Assembly: GCA_002699335.1 (NCBI GenBank)
Contig: PACG01000111.1
Span: 50,104-59,992, forward strand
Source: Candidatus Poribacteria bacterium
Lineage (GTDB): Bacteria; Poribacteria; WGA-4E; UBA9662
Direction of reading: 5' to 3'
Length of the DNA: 9,889 nucleotides
Positions within the stretch are counted from its first letter, which is position 1. Every line of letters starts with the position of its first letter. Position numbers and translations under genes: made by a program. This document shows, piece by piece, positions 1 through 5,861 of this stretch. The notes under the pieces are model-generated. The model was not told where the DNA came from and did not search any database. It worked only from the letters and a program-made list of their open reading frames with translations.

Positions 1-805
1 GGACATTTCGTAGTGTTTGTACGAATGGCTCAGTCCGCTCACGGATTCCGTCGACATTGACGTTGGGGCAGTAGTCCAGGATGTAAACAGACGGATCGAG
101 CTCGGTGAGTAATTCGGCTATCTCCGGCTCAGCCTGCCCGTTGCCTGAAAACCCTAAGTTGATAATCGGTTGGTCAATCGCACGCCCCATGATTGCAGGA
201 TAGGACATGCCTGGCCGCGAAGCACATCCCCCGTGGAGGATGCTGGTGCCGTACATAACAATTGGCTTGGTCTTATGCGCACCGGCTTTGTGGATGCCGA
301 CTTCCGCATCCACACCGATCTCCACCTTTTCGACACCGTTGTAAAGTGGCAGGTAGAGGATGAACTCGTGAGGCTGGCCATCGAGTCCAGCCACCAATTC
401 GGCTTCGTTATGCGGGAACTTTTCCGGTTTACCGAAGCCAATCCAATGGTACCGTTTACTCTTGGACCGCGACCGATCCTTGATGTATAGGTCGATCCCA
501 GAAACACCCGTTGCAGGCATGTGGGTCATGGCCAGACTCTGACTCCATAGTTGCCACCGAGCGCTAATCGCTTTAGCTGATGTCACAAACCGAACGCAAA
601 GGCCAGCCGAATGTTGTGCTAACTGCCACACCGGCTCACGAACGACCCCCTCTGCTTTTGCTGGAAGTCGGGCATAGGGGCGCTTAGTGTCCGACCATCC
701 CTGGCCTTCAATGCCAAATACCCGAATGTCATACCAATGGAGTCCCGTTTTGGGGTCGATTTTTTTGAAGTTTGGATCGAGGTCTTCGATTTGGGATTGT
801 TTCAT
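1..805 (-). CDS. GxDLY / SGNH-type esterase (C-terminus beyond window)
   Basis: This is an uninterrupted reading frame of 268 codons that leaves the window at base 1, so the protein is partial. Residues 1 to about 170 form a beta-rich N-terminal domain carrying the GIDLY signature (103-107) that names the GxDLY family found in front of SGNH hydrolase domains. From about residue 180 the SGNH hydrolase fold begins: YGTSILHGG (185-193) holds the block I nucleophile Ser188, NLGFSGNG (216-223) is block II, and LDYCPNVN (243-250) occupies the block III position. The catalytic Asp/His pair should lie beyond the edge. No signal peptide is visible, so the product is probably cytoplasmic. The family acts as carbohydrate or acyl esterases, but the substrate cannot be read here. 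The ATG at 805 is followed at once by family-like sequence; the Shine-Dalgarno is weak (an AGGA about 13 nt upstream). Family assignment is firm, specificity unknown. Confidence 0.88.
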   Translation of the reverse strand, partial: MKQSQIEDLDPNFKKIDPKTGLHWYDIRVFGIEGQGWSDTKRPYARLPAKAEGVVREPVWQLAQHSAGLCVRFVTSAKAISARWQLWSQSLAMTHMPATGVSGIDLYIKDRSRSKSKRYHWIGFGKPEKFPHNEAELVAGLDGQPHEFILYLPLYNGVEKVEIGVDAEVGIHKAGAHKTKPIVMYGTSILHGGCASRPGMSYPAIMGRAIDQPIINLGFSGNGQAEPEIAELLTELDPSVYILDYCPNVNVDGIRERTEPFVQTLRNV

Positions 806-876
806 AATGAGAAAGTCCTATCAGTAAAAATGGTCATAAACTGACCGAAAAACAGTACCGTGCTTCTAACCACTAA

Positions 877-896
877 CTAACTGCTAACGGCCAATT
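877..896 (-). repeat. GTTRGC-type short intergenic repeat, copy A
   Basis: Read on the minus strand, these 20 bases match a 20-base stretch at 5177-5196 at 16 positions. All four mismatches are A/G exchanges, and both share the pattern AATTRGCCGTTRGCRGTTRG. On this strand the copy is followed by further GTTAG units, so the forward strand shows CTAAC at 866-870, 873-877, 877-881 and 884-888. It lies in the 107-bp gap between the decayed glycosidase gene and the esterase start. It may be one member of a dispersed intergenic repeat family; two copies alone do not prove this. Confidence 0.5.
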
Positions 897-912
897 TTCA
901 ATTCTTCATTCT

Positions 913-2398
913 TCATTTTACTACTTTAATATGCCTCACCGTCAGATCACCAGCAGTCACGGCGAAACGAAAATCTGCACCGTTACAACGGTTTAAAAAC
1001 CGACCGTCTTTCACCGAAAATTCGATTGTTTTCCATTCTCTGCTGTTATTGATCTTCTGCTAGCCACCGAACTTAAAAGCTCCGTTTCGCACAGATCTAT
1101 TTGCATCGCTACTGTCATAATACAGTTCAATTTTTGCGTACAACCGCCATCTAAATAGGCCAACTCAATCGTAACTGGTAGATCCTGGTCAAACAGAAAA
1201 CTGTCGTAGATCCTGAAATAAACATATGGCCCTCCAGTTTTTTTCTTCGATTTGATCGCCGAAACCTCGTTCACCTCTACCGTTTCAAACAGACCGTCAT
1301 CGACTTCGGTGAGATCAATTCCCGAACTTAGACCTTTGTTCCACGAGACTAATTCCGCAGTCGAAAATTACCATCGATTGGGATTTGATCACCTGATCTG
1401 AATTGGTCGGCTAACTTCGTAGTGTGATCAAATATATTTCCTGCCATACTCGATTGTATCGCAAATGTCAGTTCCTTCGTGAAGTTCGTTCCATATTTCG
1501 ATCGTAACGATTCTAGATCGACCCGTTGGATGTTGGGCGAGAAGAGACCGCCAAACACGTTTGTAAAAATCGCCGTTCTCGCGATCGGAGACGAGCGGTT
1601 TACGCCCCGGGACAGCGTGGTGATCGTAGCCGAGCCCCAAAGCGGTTACGTCGTTCCAACGGGGTTTTAACGCACTCCCCAGACGTAAGTTACACCTGTG
1701 TCTCCATACCACGAAATCTCTTTAACGATGAATGGTTCACAGGCAAAATCGGTTTTAAAATTTTGACGTACATAGTCAAAAAACTCTGGATCTTGTTTTT
1801 TGGTGAACGCAGCGGAATACAGAAAAATGATCGGTTTCTGATCGATCATAGCCCAAGTCCTCGGCGGAACAAGCGAAAAGAAATCGCAAATAGTTTCATG
1901 AAATCACTGCTGACTTTCGGAGGTTGTCAGGACCACGTGAAAACGATCGGGATTGTACTTCGGCGTACTAGTGTCACAAAACATTCCGATCCGCGGTGGA
2001 GGATGATTCCCCTGCCCGGCAATCTGATCCCACGCCTCGACTAGTTTCGGAAGCCCCGAAAAGCTCCAAGCATCATGAAATTTCGGGTCATTTTGCCGAT
2101 TCGTAATCCCCCCATAAACCGGCAAAATGTAATCGACCTTCGCCGAGATCACATCGTAAAGCTCACGCTTCCACCAATCGACCGAATTATAACTATAATC
2201 GTTTGGGCTCGTTGGATGATCAACCAACGCATCTGTACCATCGTGATTTAAGAAATGCCCTTTTGTGTGAATGTCATACCAATAAAAAAAGTAAGTTCCG
2301 ACAATCAGTTGATCCGGTTCAAAACTAATCGCATGACTAAGAGCTTCTGGCTAGAGATTAACCGAAGTTGTCAGCAGAAAAAGTGCGGGAAAGATCAT
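913..2398 (-). pseudogene. Decayed DUF5010 / GH71-GH99-like glycosidase with C-terminal CBM-like domain
   Basis: A gene of about 495 codons can be rebuilt by joining frames. It begins with an ATG at 2398 behind a perfect AGGAG and a short hydrophobic leader (MIFPALFLLTTSVNL). It continues with GTYFFYWYDIH, DYILPVYGG, the WNELHEGTDI motif near 1460, and a C-terminal beta-sandwich, carbohydrate-binding-like domain ending in NGADFRFAVTAGD and a TGA at 913-915. This order matches secreted DUF5010 proteins, relatives of GH71/GH99 endo-acting glycosidases. Seven lesions break it: in-frame TAG at 2351-2353, TGA at 1904-1906 (where a Trp is expected) and TAG at 1060-1062. There are also four one-base frameshifts: a deletion near 1676-1682, an insertion near 1428-1437, a deletion near 1357-1365, and loss of one A in the run at 1131-1135. 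Homology is clear throughout, so decay looks recent to moderate. The flanking genes are intact, which argues against simple sequencing error. Confidence 0.85.
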
Positions 2399-2409
2399 TG
2401 TTATCTCCT
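2399..2409 (-). promoter_or_regulatory. Intact Shine-Dalgarno of the decayed glycosidase gene
   Basis: On the minus strand AGGAG (2409-2405) lies 6 nt before the ATG at 2398. It is a canonical site and fixes the original start of the pseudogene. If the gene is still transcribed, only a 15-residue leader peptide would be made before the first stop. Confidence 0.7.
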
Positions 2410-2737
2410 GATCCGAAATATCTAGGACTCGAAAAAGTTGAGTTGAGTACAGAAGAGAGGAGAAAGGAAAACTTCTAGATTGACTAAGAAATTCCTAAAC
2501 GGTACTGCTTTCCAATAGTCAAAAGCGACAGCAACTATTATAATTGGAACTGTAACAGGGCGAAGCCAGCGAAGCAACCTTATACGCACTGATAGAGAAG
2601 ACAGAGGCTCATACAGAACGAAAGATGGTGGTGAGTTATAGGATTGGGGAGAGGATGAGAGAAAAATAGCTGATGGGGATAACCGGCTACCGGTCACAGT
2701 ACAGGGAATATGCTACGGACCATGAAATTAGAAAAAC
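2410..2737. other. Intergenic stretch without a recognisable gene
   Basis: The gap lies between the ceramidase-like gene and the decayed glycosidase. A GTG-started minus-strand frame of 91 codons (2422-2697) crosses most of it, but its product is low-complexity Ser/Leu/Pro-rich sequence with no recognisable domain and no Shine-Dalgarno, so I do not call it a gene. A small GC-rich hairpin (ACCGG, 3-nt loop, CCGGT at 2682-2694) lies about 45 nt after the ceramidase stop codon. It lacks a T tract and is at best a weak terminator. Confidence 0.4.
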
Positions 2738-4060
2738 TTAAATCCGCTCAGCCAACGCTCGAAATGTTTTCTCTGCTGCCTTATTAATCCCCACCTTGAA
2801 TGGTCCTGGTCCTGCCTTGGTATAGGTATTTGCCCGATCCACTTCATAACCGCCTTCAGGAATCAGTTCATCCGTCGGCATATAATTGCGCCCATCCTGA
2901 CAATAGCCCCAGGCAGTGAGGTTAGGATCGTTCAACCAGTTTCGAAGGAGCGGAAGCCACTCGGCAACTACCTCATTGGCCAGCCAGGCAATGGTATGTC
3001 GCTCAGTTAAGCGAATCAGCCCAATCGCCCAGGGCAAAAATTGAACAGGTAGAATACCTGAACGTAAACGCTCAACCCAATAAACCCCCAGATTGTGCTC
3101 GAGTTCGTCCCCACTTTCCGACAGTTCTTCCCAGTGTGTGAGAGGTGGAATTATTTCCATATTGCGTGGTGCCATTGCAAATCCAGAGACGCAATTTATC
3201 TCCAGGTCGAGATCTTCCCCCCCTGCGTCAATTGCAGCTAGCACATCATCTGCCAGTTGGCCGCCGGTGAAAATATAATCCTCTGACGTTGACTGACGGA
3301 AAGAACCACCCTCAAAATCAGCCAGCCTACACGGACGAACATTGCCAGCACAACCCTGAATAAATTGAGCCTGTGTATTCGCGCCCAACGTTTCGACTAA
3401 TTTATCACGACAAACTCCCGGAAAGTCGGCAGAAATACTATCCCAAGCAAAACCGTAAACCATCACCGGGTGGCAACCATAATTGAAGAGCACACAGCGG
3501 CCGTTACCCGCCTTTAGGTCGAGTATCCAGAGATCCCGGTTCATAAACCCATCCGGATTTGGCCTCATTCCCATACTGCCATCCGGATTTCGCCCTCGCC
3601 TGTTAATCCCAATTTCAGATGTGCCGCGGCACACCTGAACTGTAACAGATTGAAGGTTTTCGACGGCTTCAAGGACCATCTTCACCGTGCGTGTCAACAA
3701 ATCTTCCTCGTATGCTATGAGGGCTGTTGGTTTCTCCACAGTTGTTGCATATCCTTCAAAACCAGACATCGGTCCGCTATGCGTGTGTGAAAAGTTCACC
3801 ACGATTGCTGCAAAAGGGATACCCGTCATCGCTGATAGTTCCATCCTCAATCGGCTTGTCATCTGCCAGGTCATGCCGATCATATCAATCGAAATCCAGA
3901 TTGTGCGATAACCTTTTCGATCCTCCAAAACAACCGCCTGTGCAGCTAACGAATCGAGTACTTCATTACCACTCGAAAAGCGGGGGCCGCGCCCACCCAT
4001 TGGTAATCCCAGCAGCGGTGTCGAATCAAATTGTGCCCAGCCAGCTCTTGTAGTAGACAT
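2738..4060 (-). CDS. Neutral/alkaline non-lysosomal ceramidase-domain protein
   Basis: This 440-residue protein resembles the N-terminal catalytic domain of neutral/alkaline ceramidases, which hydrolyse the amide bond of ceramide. Visible landmarks, numbered from the ATG at 4060, are NFSHTHSGP (about 89-97, the first zinc-binding His region), NYGCHPVMVYG (about 193-203, the second His region), QGCAGNVRP (about 235-243, aligned with the GDVSPN loop), and a C-terminal NYMPTDELIPEGGYE. In characterised ceramidases the loop at 235-243 supplies the catalytic Ser; here that position appears to be Arg, so true ceramidase activity is doubtful. No signal peptide is seen, unlike classical secreted ceramidases, and the separate C-terminal domain is absent. 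The frame can be opened 8 codons earlier at a TTG (4084). However, the purine-rich AGGAGAGGAG directly before the ATG at 4060 overlaps that extension, so the ATG is preferred. Substrate unknown; possibly a different amidase or esterase. Confidence 0.85.
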   Translation of the reverse strand: MSTTRAGWAQFDSTPLLGLPMGGRGPRFSSGNEVLDSLAAQAVVLEDRKGYRTIWISIDMIGMTWQMTSRLRMELSAMTGIPFAAIVVNFSHTHSGPMSGFEGYATTVEKPTALIAYEEDLLTRTVKMVLEAVENLQSVTVQVCRGTSEIGINRRGRNPDGSMGMRPNPDGFMNRDLWILDLKAGNGRCVLFNYGCHPVMVYGFAWDSISADFPGVCRDKLVETLGANTQAQFIQGCAGNVRPCRLADFEGGSFRQSTSEDYIFTGGQLADDVLAAIDAGGEDLDLEINCVSGFAMAPRNMEIIPPLTHWEELSESGDELEHNLGVYWVERLRSGILPVQFLPWAIGLIRLTERHTIAWLANEVVAEWLPLLRNWLNDPNLTAWGYCQDGRNYMPTDELIPEGGYEVDRANTYTKAGPGPFKVGINKAAEKTFRALAERI

Positions 4061-4063
4061 AGA

Positions 4064-4073
4064 CTCCTCTCCT
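4064..4073 (-). promoter_or_regulatory. Tandem Shine-Dalgarno deciding the ceramidase-like start
   Basis: On the minus strand two adjacent AGGAG units (4073-4069 and 4068-4064) precede the ATG at 4060. The upstream unit is 8 nt from the ATG, the optimal distance; the nearer one is only 3 nt away. This supports the ATG over the in-frame TTG at 4084. Confidence 0.7.
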
Positions 4074-4238
4074 CTCAAGTCCAACGAATAGCGTGATAAT
4101 CGTGATTAGGTGTAATCGACACAGTCTTACCGTCTAAAAATGCTTATGCTCTCCAGTTCTGTGCCGTTGCCATACGAAAATTTGGTGATGGTCGATTGGA
4201 TTGGTAAAAGGGATTTACAGGAGTCGAAGGTGGAAGCG

Positions 4239-5156
4239 CTACTTAAAACTGAGTTGTCCCCAGTGGTCCCGGTTGCGCACCACCTGTTCAGGCGAGATCT
4301 TGGAGCATAGTAAATGTCCTTCTGTTGTCCGCATCGTGGATTGGGTAGCATCCTGATAACGAAAATCGACGCTCCACCTGATGTGGTTGGATCGGTTGGG
4401 TAATCCGCGGTGAAACAGGAGATTGCTAAAGATGACTGCATCGCCAGGCATAGTCTCGATCTGGATAGCACTATACATCCTGGGAGCTAGGTACTCTTGG
4501 TGGATCTGCAAATAAAACTCTTCCTTTTGATGGCCCACAACACCCAATCTATGGCTTTCAGGGATGAATTGCATGCAACCATTTTCTTCGTTGGCAGGCA
4601 CCAAAGGTACCCATACATTCATCATCCGCAAAGCGTCAGCAGCCGTGTTGGTATAGCCTGCGTCTTGATGCCATAACACCTCGGTTCGGGGATCGTTAGG
4701 GAGCTTAGGTCGCACCGAGTAGTTGGGATAGAGGCGAATCTCAGAGCCGAGCACTAATTTAGCTAAGTCCAGCAATTTAGGGTGTGCAAACAGGTCATAA
4801 AAAGCGGGTAGGTGCAGTTCCGGGCGAAAGATAGTTGGTGTCTTATCCAGATGGCTGGCAAAGAGACAAATCATCCGTCGGACAAACGGCTCCGTCGAGT
4901 AAAGTTCGCCGATCACTCCGTCGCCGTAAAGTTGCTCAGCCAGATTATCGACCAGTTGTTGACAGCCTTCTTTCACCCGTTGTAGGCAGTCGGATTCGAT
5001 AAAGTTAGGCAAAACTGCGAATCCTTGTCTTTCAAAATCATCAACAATGTGAAGCATCTCAGATGTTATATGCAAGGGTGAAACTCCGTAGATCTGCTGG
5101 TGTAGACTGGCAGAACCCAGTAAGGGTTCTAGGGTAATAGGTGTCCGCCGGAACAA
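4239..5156 (-). CDS. Phytanoyl-CoA dioxygenase (PhyH) family Fe(II)/2-oxoglutarate oxygenase
   Basis: A 305-residue member of the PhyH family, which uses Fe(II), O2 and 2-oxoglutarate to hydroxylate a small molecule. The metal-binding facial triad is complete: LWHQDAGY gives His163 and Asp165, and NLLFHRGLPN gives the distal His249. Arg260 in the following HIRWSVDFRY stretch is placed to bind 2-oxoglutarate. The ENGCMQFIPESHR segment (191-203) is also typical. The substrate cannot be inferred; such genes are strongly expanded in Poribacteria-like genomes. The start is uncertain. The longest frame opens at a TTG (5156) with no close Shine-Dalgarno and an in-frame stop just upstream at 5175-5177. 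The first in-frame ATG is codon 34 (5057), right before the conserved MLHIVDDFERQGFAVL. A strong GGGAGGAG lies at 5200-5207, 43 nt from the TTG and too far to serve it. The gene ends with TAG, 178 bp before the ceramidase-like start. Confidence 0.9.
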   Translation of the reverse strand: MFRRTPITLEPLLGSASLHQQIYGVSPLHITSEMLHIVDDFERQGFAVLPNFIESDCLQRVKEGCQQLVDNLAEQLYGDGVIGELYSTEPFVRRMICLFASHLDKTPTIFRPELHLPAFYDLFAHPKLLDLAKLVLGSEIRLYPNYSVRPKLPNDPRTEVLWHQDAGYTNTAADALRMMNVWVPLVPANEENGCMQFIPESHRLGVVGHQKEEFYLQIHQEYLAPRMYSAIQIETMPGDAVIFSNLLFHRGLPNRSNHIRWSVDFRYQDATQSTMRTTEGHLLCSKISPEQVVRNRDHWGQLSFK

Positions 5157-5176
5157 TATCCCAAAATCAGATCGTC

Positions 5177-5196
5177 AATTAGCCGTTGGCGGTTGG
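5177..5196 (+). repeat. GTTRGC-type short intergenic repeat, copy B
   Basis: The plus strand reads AATTAGCCGTTGGCGGTTGG and matches the minus strand of 877-896 at 16 of 20 positions, with only A/G differences. It sits between an orphan GGGAGGAG (5200-5207, minus strand) and the TTG that opens the dioxygenase frame. Its edge supplies the in-frame stop codon at 5175-5177. The placement suggests it may have been inserted between a ribosome-binding site and its coding region, which is inference. Confidence 0.5.
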
Positions 5197-5537
5197 AAAC
5201 TCCTCCCGAGATTCTCACTGCAACCTAGTATAACAACCAACAAAAGTAATAGACCAATACGTTTTTATTTCAATTTCTCCAGATTTCAGAGTGGATTATA
5301 TTTGCAATCTAAACTGTAAGTAAGAAGGAATCGAACAAAATCATTATACGTGAGCATAACATTCTTGTAAAGGAGGGTTTAGTGAACTGAAACCCCCAAT
5401 ATTTCTGCTAGTTTGAGGGGATCCGTTATCGGCTTTAATATATCAGTTGTTCCATTCAGAAAGCACGGATCTAATAGTCAAGGCAGTGTTGGTAATAATC
5501 GAGAAAGCACAAGCGAAAGGTGTAGAGGTCTAGCGAC

Positions 5538-5555
5538 ATGATGATTAATCATCAT
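5538..5555. promoter_or_regulatory. Perfect 18-bp palindrome, candidate operator
   Basis: ATGATGATTAATCATCAT is its own reverse complement over all 18 bases, centred between 5546 and 5547. It has no spacer, so it suits a dimeric DNA-binding protein better than an RNA hairpin. It lies in the divergent region, 55 bp past the end of the small membrane-peptide ORF. No regulator gene is adjacent. Confidence 0.4.
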
Positions 5556-5609
5556 TCATAAAGTAACTGTTTCAGCGGGCAATATGGTGTCAATTGGTAG
5601 CCCGGAATC

Positions 5610-5708
5610 TTAGCGACTACGCCGGATCACAAAATAAATTACACCAAAGAAAATTAGAATTGTCCAGTAGTGTTCAATGATGATCTGCAACCAGTCTATT
5701 TCTATCAT
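5610..5708 (-). CDS. Putative 32-residue single-pass membrane peptide
   Basis: This short minus-strand frame runs from an ATG at 5708 to TAA at 5610-5612. The product begins MIEIDWLQIIIEHYW, continues with an almost purely hydrophobic and aromatic stretch (TILIFFGVIYFVI, residues 16-28) and ends RRSR. An acidic and amphipathic N-terminus, one membrane helix and a positively charged C-terminal tail form a classic small bitopic membrane protein, with the tail predicted inside by the positive-inside rule. No strong Shine-Dalgarno is present (only a purine-rich AGTAGTAGACAA). I know of no named family. It could be chance, but the composition is well ordered for a random frame of this length. Confidence 0.4.
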   Translation of the reverse strand: MIEIDWLQIIIEHYWTILIFFGVIYFVIRRSR

Positions 5709-5791
5709 TTGTCTACTACTTATTCAACCTGAATTCTGTCCTGCATTTGGTTTTTGCTGACTCTGTTTCCTTGTTTCAGCTCTTAGATTGG

Positions 5792-5821
5792 TTGGCTTTT
5801 TAGCCAGAGGTTACATATAAT
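5792..5821 (+). promoter_or_regulatory. Sigma-70-like promoter of threonine synthase
   Basis: A perfect TATAAT (5816-5821) follows a weak TTGGCT (5792-5797) with an 18-bp spacer. Transcription would start near 5828, only about 4 nt before the ATG at 5832 but about 34 nt before the ATG at 5862, which favours the second start. A 5-bp inverted repeat (TGGCT, TTTT, AGCCA, 5793-5806) overlaps the -35 element and spacer and could be a binding site. Confidence 0.5.
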
Positions 5822-5861
5822 TTTCTCGTTTATGAACCTACCGACAAGTAGATGGCCTAAG

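Larger units (their letters stand above)
5157..5831. other. Divergent intergenic region (675 bp)
   Basis: This region separates the minus-strand dioxygenase from the plus-strand threonine synthase. It holds, in order, repeat copy B (5177-5196), an orphan minus-strand GGGAGGAG (5200-5207), a minus-strand TATACT (5227-5232) that could be a -10 element for the dioxygenase, the 18-bp palindrome at 5538-5555, a possible 32-codon membrane-peptide ORF (5610-5708, minus), and the threonine synthase promoter (5792-5821). I see no structure in about 5235-5535 beyond AT-rich sequence with many stops in all frames. Confidence 0.5.

Noticed and set aside
154..507. 117-codon minus-strand ORF inside the esterase gene, and the overlapping plus-strand ORF at 170-490
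   Set aside because: Both are shadows: the esterase frame runs without a stop from 805 to the window edge and carries the GxDLY and SGNH motifs.
821..846. Nested inverted repeats TCAGT/ACTGA and GGTCA/TGACC upstream of the esterase
   Set aside because: The arms are only 5 bp, likely to arise by chance, and there is no T tract or recognised operator consensus.
1479..2044. Plus-strand ORFs at 1479-1670 and 1526-2044
   Set aside because: They are antisense to the decayed glycosidase; the products are Arg-rich with no domain, and the minus strand shows clear family motifs.
2422..2697. 91-codon minus-strand ORF in the gap before the decayed glycosidase
   Set aside because: GTG start, no Shine-Dalgarno, low-complexity Ser/Leu/Pro composition and no recognisable family.
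3687..4053. Plus-strand ORFs antisense to the ceramidase-like gene
   Set aside because: The opposite frame is a conserved full-length protein with metal-binding motifs; these frames show no domain.
4127..4471. 114-codon minus-strand ORF overlapping the end of the dioxygenase gene
   Set aside because: It is out of frame with the dioxygenase, whose distal His and Arg lie in the overlapping part.
5386..5420. CCCCC and GGGG runs flanking about 20 nt in the divergent region
   Set aside because: The pairing arm is only 4-5 bp with a long loop, so it is not a supportable hairpin.
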